A DNA stretch of 52,372 nucleotides from an uncultured Bacilli bacterium (GCA_944329365.1 CALVIC010000006.1:1-52372); one strand, 5' to 3'. Positions 41,381 through 50,464 are shown, numbered from the stretch's first letter. Numbers and translations are program-made. The notes: generated by a model from the letters alone, not told the origin.

Positions 41381-43687
41381 ATGAAAAAGAATAAAAAAGG
41401 AATATTATTAATTTTATTAACCATTTGTCTTTTGTTTCCCTTTAACCCCAAAATTCAGACTGTTCAAGCTGTTCAAGCTGACGAAATAGACTATATAAGT
41501 GTTAATGAAACAAAATCATTTACCACCTCAGACTTTACTTTTTCTAATTTACAATTTATAGATAATACAAATACCTCGGCCCAAAGCTTTGGCGTAGTAG
41601 GAACACTAAACAATAATTCTAACCCTCAAAATTATACTGTTCAAATCTTTTATTATGATTCAAATCGTAATCCAATTGGCAATTATGGATTTACTCAGTC
41701 TGCTCAAAGTGGTTATAATAATTTTTCTATAATGACTAATTTAAGTATTTTAAACGGTCATAATATACATGAAATAGCTTACTACCGTTTATTTATTACC
41801 CCTCTTGGAAACACTCAAATAAACGATACCCCTAGCAGTAAAGACATGTATAAATCATATCCATATGTTATCGATAAATATAATATAGATATCATTGTCA
41901 ACGAGAATAACACATTTGATATAACCGAAACAATTACCGCTTATTTTAATGAAGCAAGACATGGAATATATCGCAAAATTCCCCTTAAAAACAAAATTGA
42001 AAGATTAGACGGTACCACTTCATCTAATCGAGCTGCCGTTTCCAACTTACAAGTTGATGATGAATATCAAACATCTAAAAGTAATGGCTATTATCAAATT
42101 CAAATAGGTAATCCAAATAAAACATTAACGGGTCAAAAAACATATACGATTAAATATACTTATAACATCGGTAAAGACCCAGTTAAAGATTATGATGAAC
42201 TTTACTATAACATAATTGGTAATGAATGGGATACTGTTATCGGTGGCACCACCTTTAATATCACTATGCCCAAAGATTTTGACTCTAGCAAACTAGGCTT
42301 TTCTTCCGGACTAAAAGGCGAAGTTGCTAGTTCCCAAATAATTTACAATGTAAGTGGTAATCAAATAACTGGAAGCTATAATGGCATTTTAAATAAAAAT
42401 GAAGCATTAACTATTAGGTGTGAACTTCCAGAAGGTTATTTTGTCGGCGCGCAAAATGTTACCGACATCACTGATTATTTGATATTTATCGTTCCCATAA
42501 CCTGTCTAATTATTTCTCTTTTACTATGGTTTATCTTTGGCCGCGACCGCAAAATCGTTAAAACCGTTGAATTTTATCCTCCAGAAGGATTTAATAGCTT
42601 AGAAATCGGTTACTTGTATAAAGGCCAAGCTACTAATGAAGATGTAACCTCACTACTTATATACCTAGCCGATAAAGGATATATCAAAATAGTTGAGAAT
42701 AATGGCGAGTCGCTATTTTCTAAAGTTAATAGCTTTAAAATAGTAAAACTAAAAGACTATGATGGCAATAATTATAATGAAAAATTATTTATGGAAGGCC
42801 TGTTTCAAAATAATCTAATAAGTAACGTGATTTCCCAAATTACTGGACAAAATCAAAAACAAGAAAATTATGCTGAAGTAACAGTAACTGAACTCTATAA
42901 TAGATTTTACTTAACCGTAAATAACATTTTAAAAAACATGAATACCAAAGAAAATAAAGAAAAAATATTTGAAAAAACTTCTTTAACACAAAGAATATTT
43001 ATTATCTTTATGCTTGTCATAACCTACATTTTAATAACTGCTATTCCAATTATTAACTATGGAAATAAAGAGATTCTTCCGTTTGCTATATTGTTCCCGG
43101 GAGTTGGATTTACTATGTTATTCCTTATGGTTTTTGGTAAAACATCAGTTGGTGTTAAAATATTTGGTCTTATTTGGGGACTTTTATTTGGTGGGATTCC
43201 ATATTTTGCCTTCGTTTTCCCATCAATCATAGCCGACTCAACATATGCCATCGCCTATTTAATCGGCATTATTTGTTTGATTGGCATGTTCATCTGCTTA
43301 AAATTTGTTCCTAAAAGAACTAAATATGGCAGTGAAATTCTTGGCAAAATTCTTGGATTCAAAAATTTCCTAGAAATAGCTAAAAAAGAAGAATTAGAAG
43401 CCGAAGTATCTAAAAACCCCAATTATTTCTATGATATTCTTCCATACACTTACGTTTTAGGAATATCTGACAAATGGATAAACAAATTTGAAGGAATCAC
43501 TACAGAAGCTCCTGATTGGTATACCGGTACTGCATTCACCATTGCCACCTTTGGAGCCTTTATGAATATAGCCATGGCTTCAGCTAATACTGCGATGTCA
43601 TCTCATCCATCATATTCTGATGGTGGTTCATCAGGTGGCGGTTCATCAGGCGGAGGCTCCGGTGGTGGAGGCGGAGGTTCTTGGTAA
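41381..43687 (+). CDS. DUF2207 membrane protein, second paralog, with an extra N-terminal domain
   Basis: 768 residues. From ~165 on it follows the preceding protein closely ('YPYVIDKYNIDIIVNENNTF', 'TAYFNEARHGIYRKIP', 'VEFYPPEGFNSLEIGYLYKG', 'FDITETITAYF', 'YDILPYTYVLGISDKWI') and ends with the same kind of Gly-rich tail, 'GGGGGGSW'. The first ~130 residues after the signal peptide are extra and have no counterpart there ('FYYDSNRNPIGNYGF'); they look like a FxLYD/Ig-like beta domain. The gene starts 21 bases after its paralog, so the pair arose by tandem duplication, with later gain or loss of the extra domain. Followed by a terminator. Confidence 0.88.
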   Translation: MKKNKKGILLILLTICLLFPFNPKIQTVQAVQADEIDYISVNETKSFTTSDFTFSNLQFIDNTNTSAQSFGVVGTLNNNSNPQNYTVQIFYYDSNRNPIGNYGFTQSAQSGYNNFSIMTNLSILNGHNIHEIAYYRLFITPLGNTQINDTPSSKDMYKSYPYVIDKYNIDIIVNENNTFDITETITAYFNEARHGIYRKIPLKNKIERLDGTTSSNRAAVSNLQVDDEYQTSKSNGYYQIQIGNPNKTLTGQKTYTIKYTYNIGKDPVKDYDELYYNIIGNEWDTVIGGTTFNITMPKDFDSSKLGFSSGLKGEVASSQIIYNVSGNQITGSYNGILNKNEALTIRCELPEGYFVGAQNVTDITDYLIFIVPITCLIISLLLWFIFGRDRKIVKTVEFYPPEGFNSLEIGYLYKGQATNEDVTSLLIYLADKGYIKIVENNGESLFSKVNSFKIVKLKDYDGNNYNEKLFMEGLFQNNLISNVISQITGQNQKQENYAEVTVTELYNRFYLTVNNILKNMNTKENKEKIFEKTSLTQRIFIIFMLVITYILITAIPIINYGNKEILPFAILFPGVGFTMLFLMVFGKTSVGVKIFGLIWGLLFGGIPYFAFVFPSIIADSTYAIAYLIGIICLIGMFICLKFVPKRTKYGSEILGKILGFKNFLEIAKKEELEAEVSKNPNYFYDILPYTYVLGISDKWINKFEGITTEAPDWYTGTAFTIATFGAFMNIAMASANTAMSSHPSYSDGGSSGGGSSGGGSGGGGGGSW

Positions 43688-43689
43688 TT

Positions 43690-43721
43690 AAAACATCTCA
43701 TATTAGAGGTGTTTTCTCTTT
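43690..43721 (+). terminator. Terminator of the lemA/DUF2207 operon
   Basis: AAAACATCTC (43690-43699) / GAGGTGTTTT (43706-43715; one wobble), 6-base loop, then a T-rich tail. Confidence 0.8.
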
Positions 43722-43738
43722 AAAAATATATAAAAATT

Positions 43739-43747
43739 TGCTATAAT
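43739..43747 (+). promoter_or_regulatory. Extended -10 promoter before rimM
   Basis: TGC followed by TATAAT (43742-43747), with only a weak A-rich -35. Confidence 0.6.
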
Positions 43748-43779
43748 CTTAACAGAAGGGAAATGTTGAGGTGGTTTTT

Positions 43780-44256
43780 ATGTTGTATCTTGGAAAACTT
43801 GTAAACACCCATGGCCTAAAAGGCGAAGTCAAAATATTATCTGATTTTAAATATAAAAACTTAGTCTTTACTAAAGGAAATACCCTATATATAGATAATA
43901 CTCCATATAAAATAAAAACATACCGTTCTCATCAAAAATTCGATATGGTAACTTTTGAAAATTATGAAAATATCGAAGATGTAATTTCCTTAAAAAATAA
44001 AAACATTTATATAAAAAAAGAAGATTATAATTTCCCAGGACCTTTAAATGAAGAACTTTATGGTAAAAACGTTTATGACGGTAATAAACTAATTGGTACC
44101 CTAAAAGAAATAAATAATACATCTCATCAAGAACTCTTAGTAATTGCTGGAAAAACTAAAGAATATTTAGTGCCTTATGTCAAACCCTTTATTCAAAAAA
44201 TAACAAATGACGGCATATACTTAAACGTCATAGAAGGACTTATCGATGAAGATTGA
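43780..44256 (+). CDS. rimM: Ribosome maturation factor RimM
   Basis: 158 residues. The N-terminal beta-barrel begins '[19 protein letters not shown]', the standard RimM start; the PRC-barrel half has '[10 protein letters not shown]' and '[12 protein letters not shown]'. RimM helps 30S head assembly, binding S19. ATG 43780 was chosen because it gives the family start and has a GAGGTGG RBS. It overlaps trmD by 11 bases, the conserved rimM-trmD pair, here without rpsP upstream but with rplS close downstream. Confidence 0.94.
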   Translation: MLYLGKLVNTHGLKGEVKILSDFKYKNLVFTKGNTLYIDNTPYKIKTYRSHQKFDMVTFENYENIEDVISLKNKNIYIKKEDYNFPGPLNEELYGKNVYDGNKLIGTLKEINNTSHQELLVIAGKTKEYLVPYVKPFIQKITNDGIYLNVIEGLIDED

Positions 44257-44917
44257 TATTTTAACTATTTTTCCTGAAATGTTCGATGGCTTCTTAAATC
44301 ATTCAATTATTAAAAGAGCTATCGAAAAAGGCAAGGTTACCATAAACGTTCATGATATAAGGAAATACAGTAAAGACCCTCATAAAAGAGTAGATGATTA
44401 CGGCTACGGTGGGGGTAGGGGAATGGTTTTAATGCCTCAGCCCATATTCGATGCCGTTGATGATTTAAAAGATGACGACGCCAAAGTATTACTTATGACT
44501 CCTCAAGGAATCCCATATAAACAAAAAATAGCTTATGATTTATCTAAAGAAAAACACTTAATAATTATCTGTGGTCATTATGAAGGTTTTGATGAACGAA
44601 TCAGAACCTTAGCTGATATGGAAATAAGCATTGGCGATTATGTTTTAACTGGTGGAGAAATTCCTAGTATGGTCATAACCGATAGTGTTACAAGACTATT
44701 AGATGGAGTTATCGAAAAAGAATCACATCTAAATGATTCATTTAATAATAACTTACTCGATTACCCTGTCTACACTAAACCTGTAGATTTTCGCGGAATG
44801 AAAGTTCCAGATGTCTTACTATCAGGTCACCATGCCAACATCGAAAAATACCGTAAAGAAGAAGCCTTAAAAAAGACTCAAGAGAGAAGACCAGATTTGT
44901 TAGAAAGAGATGACTAA
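44246..44917 (+). CDS. trmD: tRNA (guanine-37 N1)-methyltransferase TrmD
   Basis: 223 residues, SPOUT family. Marks: '[20 protein letters not shown]' at the start, '[12 protein letters not shown]', '[11 protein letters not shown]', '[17 protein letters not shown]' and '[20 protein letters not shown]'. It makes m1G37 in tRNAs reading codons that begin with C or of the UUG-type set, preventing +1 frameshifts. It starts inside the end of rimM and is followed directly by the unknown gene at 44919. Confidence 0.96.
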   Translation: MKIDILTIFPEMFDGFLNHSIIKRAIEKGKVTINVHDIRKYSKDPHKRVDDYGYGGGRGMVLMPQPIFDAVDDLKDDDAKVLLMTPQGIPYKQKIAYDLSKEKHLIIICGHYEGFDERIRTLADMEISIGDYVLTGGEIPSMVITDSVTRLLDGVIEKESHLNDSFNNNLLDYPVYTKPVDFRGMKVPDVLLSGHHANIEKYRKEEALKKTQERRPDLLERDD

Positions 44918-44918
44918 A

Positions 44919-45362
44919 ATGAACGAAAGATATTATATTTGCGATAAAAAACATAAAGACGTAATATATGGTTATCTCGACTACCATGAACTTAAAGGCT
45001 TTACCTTTACTCCCCAAAATAAAGTTCCCTATGATGGAATCGAAATTAGTGAGTTAATTTTAGTAAAACCTAAATTTATAAAAAATGTTTTAAAAAAGAA
45101 AACTAAAAAGAAACTAAATGAATACTTTGTTTACTTACTTTCAGTATTAGACGACGATGATGATGACGATACTCACTTAAGCCTAGTAATTGCTGACGTT
45201 GAAAGATATAAAAATCTGATAATTAATAAATATTCCAAATTTCTAGACAAGGCTTATATACAAAAGCTATTAAAAAAAGTTAATGTCTTAGAAAAAGGAT
45301 TTAAAGATAAATTAAACGAACTAATCATGAATCAAAAGCAATCATATGGTAGGAGAAGATAA
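44919..45362 (+). CDS. Unknown protein in the rimM-trmD operon
   Basis: 147 residues, no signal peptide or membrane span. Starts 'MNERYYICDKKHKDVIYGYL' and is very rich in Lys, with a run of seven Asp ('LDDDDDDDTHL') followed by a Lys-rich helical C-terminus ending 'GRRR'. The acidic run and basic flanks suggest binding to RNA or metal, but no family is recognised. ATG 44919 sits ~9 bases after GAAAGAG; an in-frame ATG at 44910 abuts that RBS. It is 1 base after the trmD stop, so translationally coupled, and its own stop touches the sortase start. Confidence 0.75.
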   Translation: MNERYYICDKKHKDVIYGYLDYHELKGFTFTPQNKVPYDGIEISELILVKPKFIKNVLKKKTKKKLNEYFVYLLSVLDDDDDDDTHLSLVIADVERYKNLIINKYSKFLDKAYIQKLLKKVNVLEKGFKDKLNELIMNQKQSYGRRR

Positions 45363-46169
45363 ATGAAATTACAAAGAAAAAATAAATTTTTAGGTCTAAT
45401 TGGAACCGGCCTATTAATCGCCTCACTATCCACGGCCGGTTATGTCGTTTTCGAAGGAATACAAAATAGAAGTACTTATGAAAACCTTGAACAAATTGCC
45501 CTTAGTCAAACCGACAAACAAGTTACAACTGTTCCAAATACCGAAAATCAAGTTGAAAATCCAACTGAACCAGTAACTCCTAAATACGATTTTAATAAAT
45601 TAAAAGAAATCAATCCCGACATTACCGGATACCTCGAGGGCTCAAGTTTAACCATGCCATATCCAGTTGTCAAAACAACAGACAGTGCCTATTATCTATC
45701 ACATACTGTAGATGGAAAACCAAGTGCCTTTGGCAGTATCTGCTTAGATGCTAATGCCGATATGAATAATCAAGTATCCGTTATCTATGGCCACAACACC
45801 GCAGATGGCAGTATGTTTGGTAATTTAAATAACTATAATAGCCAAGACTATATGAACAGTAATCCAAAATTTACTTATTATGACGAAACTGGTGTTTATG
45901 AATTTGATGTTTTTGCCAATATTATTGATGATAATATTCAAACTAGCTTTTCTTCCCCGGAAGACTATAATAATTATTTAAATAACATAAAATCGCAATC
46001 CCTTACTTTTCGCCAAGTTGAAGTAGGTTCAGATGACCATATTGTCTTCCTATATGACTGTCTTGAATCATGGGAAAAATCATCCCCTAACGACCCCAAT
46101 CGTAATCTTGTAGTTGCCAAAGTAAGTAAAGTTTTAGACTACGAATTAACTCAAACAAAAACCAAATAA
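45363..46169 (+). CDS. Class B-like sortase
   Basis: 268 residues: one N-terminal membrane span (~10-30), a Thr/Pro-rich linker and a sortase domain (~75-260) with 'INPDITGYLEGSS', 'YPVVKTTDSAYYLSH', 'GSICLDANADM' and 'VIYGHNTADGSMFGNL' (catalytic His144). The Cys and Arg are at C233 ('VFLYDCLES') and R247 ('NRNLVVAKV'). The context of the Cys lacks the usual TLSTC motif. It would join sorted proteins to the wall, but no LPxTG or NPQTN-type protein is in the window. It begins 0 bases after the preceding gene's stop. Confidence 0.88.
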   Translation: MKLQRKNKFLGLIGTGLLIASLSTAGYVVFEGIQNRSTYENLEQIALSQTDKQVTTVPNTENQVENPTEPVTPKYDFNKLKEINPDITGYLEGSSLTMPYPVVKTTDSAYYLSHTVDGKPSAFGSICLDANADMNNQVSVIYGHNTADGSMFGNLNNYNSQDYMNSNPKFTYYDETGVYEFDVFANIIDDNIQTSFSSPEDYNNYLNNIKSQSLTFRQVEVGSDDHIVFLYDCLESWEKSSPNDPNRNLVVAKVSKVLDYELTQTKTK

Positions 46170-46174
46170 AACCC

Positions 46175-46203
46175 TTGAATTTTTCCTTAGAATATGCTAT
46201 AAT
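46175..46203 (+). promoter_or_regulatory. Promoter of rplS
   Basis: TTGAAT (46175-46180), 17-base spacer ending in TGC, TATAAT (46198-46203). Confidence 0.8.
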
Positions 46204-46209
46204 CTTCCA

Positions 46210-46256
46210 TGTCGTGATCCGCTAGGTACTTTAATTTAACTTATGATCATAGATTT
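46210..46256 (+). ncRNA. Candidate ribosomal protein L19 leader
   Basis: The rplS leader folds: GTGATC (46214-46219) with GATCAT (46245-46250, one G-T wobble), and inside TAGGT (46223-46227) with ACTTA (46239-46243). Such a short hairpin before rplS matches the L19 leader of low-GC Gram-positives, which mediates autoregulation by L19. Assigned by position and folding, not by a covariance search. Confidence 0.45.
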
Positions 46257-46277
46257 ATTGTAAAGGAGCGATGATTT

Positions 46278-46616
46278 ATGAATCTGGTTGATAAAATAAC
46301 AAAATCTCAAATCAGAACAGATATTCCTGAGTTCCGTGTTGGTGATACAATCAAAGTTAATTACCGTATCATTGAAGGAAAAAACGAAAGAATTCAGGCA
46401 TACCAAGGAATCGTAACTGCAATTAAGGGTAGTGGAGTTAGTAAAAACTACACTGTTAGAAAAATGTCTGGTAGTGTAGGTGTTGAAAGAACTTTCCCAT
46501 TTAGTTCACCAAAAGTTGATAGTGTTGAACTAATCAGAAAAGGTAAAGTTAGAAGAGCTAAACTTAATTATTTACGTGACCTTAAAGGACAAGCTAAAAT
46601 TAAAGAAAGAAAATAA
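46278..46616 (+). CDS. rplS: Ribosomal protein L19
   Basis: 112 residues, the standard length. 'FRVGDTIKVNYRIIEGKNER' (~20), 'QAYQGIVTAIKGSG' (~42) and 'GVERTFPFSSPKVDSVELIR' are canonical L19 sequence; the end 'KLNYLRDLKGQAKIKERK' is basic. L19 lies at the 30S/50S interface. AAGGAGCGATG RBS. Own promoter and terminator, with rimM-trmD upstream as in many Bacillota. Confidence 0.97.
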   Translation: MNLVDKITKSQIRTDIPEFRVGDTIKVNYRIIEGKNERIQAYQGIVTAIKGSGVSKNYTVRKMSGSVGVERTFPFSSPKVDSVELIRKGKVRRAKLNYLRDLKGQAKIKERK

Positions 46617-46634
46617 GGTTTTACCTTATTTTTT
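46610..46634 (+). terminator. Terminator of rplS
   Basis: AAAATAAGGT (46610-46619), loop of 3, ACCTTATTTT (46623-46632), T-run. The rplS stop lies in the stem. Confidence 0.85.
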
Positions 46635-46654
46635 GTTAATAAAGGGGTGAAAAT

Positions 46655-47176
46655 ATGGATAAAGAAAAAGCTGTAAAAACCATAAAATCTTTACTCCCAT
46701 ATATCATAATAATAGTAGTTGTCGTATTAATTAGAACATTTATCATCACGCCAGTTCAAGTCGATGGATCATCTATGTATCCAACCTTAGATGATAACGA
46801 AATACTTTTATTAAAAAAATATGACAAAAACTATAAACGTTTTGACGTAGTCGTTTTCGATTACGAAGGAAGTAGACTTATCAAAAGAATCATTGGCCTT
46901 CCAGGTGAAACCATCGAATACAAAAATAACAAACTATATGTAAACGGAAAATACATCAAAGAAAACTTTCTTCCAAAATATCAAGAAACATATGACTTTA
47001 GTTTAACCAAACTTGGAATAACTAAAGTTCCAAAAGATCATTACTTTGTTATGGGGGATAACCGGACCAATTCTATGGATAGTCGTATCTTTGGACCAAT
47101 ATCCAAAGATCAAATAGATGGAAAAACTAATTTTGCACTTTTCCCATTTAGTGATTTTGGAAATTTTAATAAATAA
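46655..47176 (+). CDS. lepB: Signal peptidase I
   Basis: 173 residues, Gram-positive SipS-type length. One membrane span (~14-31), then box B 'VDGSSMYPTL' with catalytic Ser40, box D 'RLIKRIIGLPGE' with the general base Lys77, and box E 'VMGDNRTNSMDSR'. It removes signal peptides from exported proteins on the outer membrane face. GGGGTG RBS. It is followed after 12 bases by a gene of unknown function on the same strand. Confidence 0.95.
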   Translation: MDKEKAVKTIKSLLPYIIIIVVVVLIRTFIITPVQVDGSSMYPTLDDNEILLLKKYDKNYKRFDVVVFDYEGSRLIKRIIGLPGETIEYKNNKLYVNGKYIKENFLPKYQETYDFSLTKLGITKVPKDHYFVMGDNRTNSMDSRIFGPISKDQIDGKTNFALFPFSDFGNFNK

Positions 47177-47188
47177 AAGGTGAAAAAA

Positions 47189-47755
47189 ATGAATGAAAAT
47201 TTAATTCAAAAATTTAAAACTGAAGGCGTTACCGTAAAATACTTTGATGACACAAACATTCCTAAAATAAAAATTATTGATGGAAAATGGTACAAAGCAA
47301 TCGAACAAGATAAATCATCTGTAAGTAAAAGTGGACTTATATTTTTAGAACCACTACTAATGATTTATGCGGCTAAAAAAGGCTTATCAAGCCCTAAAGT
47401 TCTTGCCATTGCGATGGATAATGAAATAGCTCTATTTATTACCGAAGAAATAAATGGAATTAACGGTAAAGCCCTACTTACAAGTAATCCAAATTATCAA
47501 ATAGAACTTGAAACCGAAGCCGAAAACTTAAGAAAACAATACGAAAACATTGGAATTGTTAGACAGATGAAACTAAAAGATTTAGTATTTCAAGTTGAAA
47601 ATGGCCAAATAATAGGTGCCGTTCCAACCGACTTTGAAAGAGTAAAATATAATAATAAAATGGACTGGAATGAAATCAAAGAAATCATATCAGATTGGCA
47701 CATGTTATATTCATCTGAAAATGTTCCAAACTGGGTTCAAGCAAAATTAAAATAG
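47189..47755 (+). CDS. Unknown protein, possibly related to protein-kinase-like folds
   Basis: 188 residues, no signal or membrane span. The C-terminal half has 'MKLKDLVFQVENGQIIGAVP' followed by 'TDFERVK', which resembles the catalytic and Asp-Phe-Glu regions of small kinase-like (lipopolysaccharide-kinase-type) proteins, and the N-terminal half has a central 'AIEQDKSSVSKSG'. If so it lacks most of the N-lobe, so the match is speculative. ATG 47189 follows an AGGTGAAAAAA RBS. It comes after lepB, sharing its transcript, and ends in a strong terminator. Confidence 0.65.
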   Translation: MNENLIQKFKTEGVTVKYFDDTNIPKIKIIDGKWYKAIEQDKSSVSKSGLIFLEPLLMIYAAKKGLSSPKVLAIAMDNEIALFITEEINGINGKALLTSNPNYQIELETEAENLRKQYENIGIVRQMKLKDLVFQVENGQIIGAVPTDFERVKYNNKMDWNEIKEIISDWHMLYSSENVPNWVQAKLK

Positions 47756-47800
47756 ATATAAACACTTGAAATAATAACTCAAAGTATTTATATCTTTTTT
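47754..47800 (+). terminator. Intrinsic terminator
   Basis: AGATATAAA and ACTT (47754-47767) pair with AAGT and TTTATATCT (47782-47795) across one mismatch, followed by a T-run to 47800. The stop codon is in the stem. Confidence 0.8.
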
Positions 47801-47828
47801 ATTATAAATACATTTTACTGTCAAACTA

Positions 47829-47837
47829 TGATATAAT
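47829..47837 (+). promoter_or_regulatory. Extended -10 promoter before the UvrA-like gene
   Basis: TGA followed by TATAAT (47832-47837); no convincing -35 at 16-18 bases. Confidence 0.6.
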
Positions 47838-47882
47838 TTACTTAAAAGAAACATAGGAAAAATAAAGAAAGAAGTTGATTTT

Positions 47883-50339
47883 ATGGTAGATAAAATAGAA
47901 ATAACAGGAGCCAAAGTTCATAATCTAAAAAACATCGATGTAAATATTCCACTTAATAAAATAGTTGCCATCTCAGGAGTCTCTGGTTCAGGCAAATCGT
48001 CAATCGCCTTAGGCGTGCTTTATGCCGAAGGTTCCCGTAGATATCTAGAATCCCTATCAACCTATACGCGAAGAAGAATATCCCAAGGTGAAAAAGCTAA
48101 AGTTGATAGTATCCTTCATGTACCAAGTGCTCTTGCTCTTCATCAAAGACCAAGTGTTCCAAGTATTAGAAGTACCTTTGGAACGGCAACCGAACTTTTA
48201 AACTCCGTAAGATTACTATTTTCTAGATGTGGCAACTATGCCTGTCCAAATGGTCATGTTACTCCTGCCTCTTCATGTGTTGCCAGAGACGAACCTATTG
48301 AGTGCCCAATCTGTCATGAAAAATTTCACGGACTAAGTGCCGAAGAATATGCCTTTAATTCAGCTGGCGCATGTCCCAAATGTGGTGGAACTGGAATAAT
48401 TGAAACCGTCGATATGGACTCATTAATTCCCAATAAAAATTTAAGCATAGATGAAGGTGCTGTTGCTCCCTGGAACAGTTTAATGTGGTCACTAATGACC
48501 GACGTTTGCCGGGCTATGGGTGTCAGAACCGATGTTTCATTTAAAGACTTAACCCCCAAAGAAAAAGAAATTGTCTATGACGGTCCGATGGAAAAGAAAC
48601 ATATCTTCTACAAACCTAAAAAAGGAGATACCGCTTTAGCTACCGAAATGGATTTTACCTATTACAGTGCCAAAGCAACTGTTCTTAATGCTCTAAAAAA
48701 AGTCAAAGACGAAAAAAGTATGACAAGAGTATCTAAATTTTTAAAAGAAGAAATATGTCCGCAGTGTCATGGTTCTAGAATCAATCAAAAAGCCAATTCA
48801 ACCTTACTAGGTGGTAAAACTTTATCCGAAGTATGCGACCTTCCTCTAAGAGAACTAATTTCGTTTCTTCAGAAAACAGTAGATGAACTAAATTCTGAAA
48901 TAAAACAAATGGGGAAAAATATTCTCGAAGAATTTATGTTAAACGCAGATGTCCTAATTTCTCTTGGCCTTGGTTACTTAACCTTAAGCCGGGCTAGTAA
49001 TACCTTATCGACAGGTGAACTCCAAAGAGTAGAACTTGCCAGAACCGTTAGAAACAGGACGACAGGTGTTTTATATGTTCTAGATGAACCTTCAATCGGT
49101 CTGCATCCAGCTAATGTCGATGGCCTAATAAGTTTAATGAAAGAACTTATCAAAGACGGAAATTCAGTCGTTTTAGTCGACCACGATACGAGAATCTTAA
49201 AAATTGCCGATCATATGATTGAAATTGGACCCGAAGCTGGGGCCAAAGGAGGACAGATAATTGGTGAAGGAACAATCGAAGACATAATAAATAATAAAAA
49301 CTCTATAATCGGACCATATCTATCCAATAAAGAAGAAGTTAAAATAAGAAAAGAAATACCAAAAGAAGATATTTTCAAATTAGGTAAAATAACCCTAAGT
49401 ACCGATTCTATTCATACCGTAAAACCACTTACCATAGACATTCCTAAAGGAAGATTAACTACTATAACAGGAATGTCTGGAAGTGGTAAAACAACCTTAA
49501 TACTAGAATCATTATATCCAGCAATCAAAGCTAAATTAAATAACGAAGCTATGCCATTACATATAAAAAAACTAGAAGCCGGTTGGGTTAATAAAATAAA
49601 TCTAATAGATGCAACACCAATAGGTAGTAACATAAGAAGTACCGTTGCCACATACTCAGGAGTATTTGATGACCTAAGAAAATTATACGGTAGAATTAGT
49701 CCTGACTATACCGCCAGTGACTTTTCTTACAACACAGGCAAACTAAAATGCCAAACATGTGACGGAACTGGAACCATATCTATGGATGTTCAATTTCTTC
49801 CAGATATCGAAATGACCTGTGACACCTGTGATGGAACAAGATATTCTAAAGAAGTAGAAAAAACTCTTTATAATGGCTATAACATCAAAGACACGATGAA
49901 ATTAACCATCAAAGAAGCCTTAGAAGTATTCAAAGATAAAAAGAAAATAAAAGATAAACTACAAACTCTAGTTGACTTAGGAATTGGTTACTTAACCCTT
50001 GGCGAATCCACCCCAGCATTATCTGGTGGTGAAGCTCAAAGATTAAAATTAGCTTCTGAAATCGGTAAAATTCAAGACGACAGTATCTTCATTTTTGATG
50101 AACCATCAATCGGTCTTCATCCTAAAGATGTTCAAACATTACTTCAAGTATTCCAAAGATTACTAGATAATCAAGCAACGATAATCGTCATTGAACACGA
50201 TCTAGATGTTATTAAAAATTCAGATTATATAATCGATATGGGACCAGAAGGTGGCTATCTTGGAGGTAGAGTAGTTGCCAGAGGAACAGTTCAAGATGTA
50301 AAAAGCTCCAAAGAAAGTATTACCGGTAAATATTTATAA
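47883..50339 (+). CDS. UvrA-like ABC ATPase, UvrA2 type
   Basis: 818 residues against ~940-960 for UvrA. Two ABC cassettes: Walker A 'GVSGSGKS' (32-39) and 'GMSGSGKT' (530-537); signatures 'LSTGELQRVELA' and 'LSGGEAQRLKLA'; Walker B 'VLDEPSIGLHP' and 'IFDEPSIGLHP'. Zinc-binding Cys clusters: 'CPICHEKF', 'CPKCGGTG' / 'CPQCHGS', and 'CQTCDGTG' / 'CDTCDGTR'. Between the first Walker A and 'GACPKCGGTG' the chain is only ~100 residues, so the UvrB-binding domain of true UvrA is missing. UvrA2 proteins are linked to damage or DNA-intercalating drug tolerance. Monocistronic. Confidence 0.92.
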   Translation: MVDKIEITGAKVHNLKNIDVNIPLNKIVAISGVSGSGKSSIALGVLYAEGSRRYLESLSTYTRRRISQGEKAKVDSILHVPSALALHQRPSVPSIRSTFGTATELLNSVRLLFSRCGNYACPNGHVTPASSCVARDEPIECPICHEKFHGLSAEEYAFNSAGACPKCGGTGIIETVDMDSLIPNKNLSIDEGAVAPWNSLMWSLMTDVCRAMGVRTDVSFKDLTPKEKEIVYDGPMEKKHIFYKPKKGDTALATEMDFTYYSAKATVLNALKKVKDEKSMTRVSKFLKEEICPQCHGSRINQKANSTLLGGKTLSEVCDLPLRELISFLQKTVDELNSEIKQMGKNILEEFMLNADVLISLGLGYLTLSRASNTLSTGELQRVELARTVRNRTTGVLYVLDEPSIGLHPANVDGLISLMKELIKDGNSVVLVDHDTRILKIADHMIEIGPEAGAKGGQIIGEGTIEDIINNKNSIIGPYLSNKEEVKIRKEIPKEDIFKLGKITLSTDSIHTVKPLTIDIPKGRLTTITGMSGSGKTTLILESLYPAIKAKLNNEAMPLHIKKLEAGWVNKINLIDATPIGSNIRSTVATYSGVFDDLRKLYGRISPDYTASDFSYNTGKLKCQTCDGTGTISMDVQFLPDIEMTCDTCDGTRYSKEVEKTLYNGYNIKDTMKLTIKEALEVFKDKKKIKDKLQTLVDLGIGYLTLGESTPALSGGEAQRLKLASEIGKIQDDSIFIFDEPSIGLHPKDVQTLLQVFQRLLDNQATIIVIEHDLDVIKNSDYIIDMGPEGGYLGGRVVARGTVQDVKSSKESITGKYL

Positions 50340-50464
50340 AGCCATTTATATAAAATGTTAATTATCAAAAAAATAGATAAATAGTAAATTGTAAAACTCT
50401 AGGATTATTTCCTGTTAAAAATAACTTTTACATTATATGATGTTAATGTGAAAGGAGAAAAAAT

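Noticed and set aside
45363..46169. The window's surface proteins as substrates of the sortase
   Set aside because: Neither the 1-2721 protein nor the BspA-like one ends with a sorting motif, hydrophobic span and basic tail.
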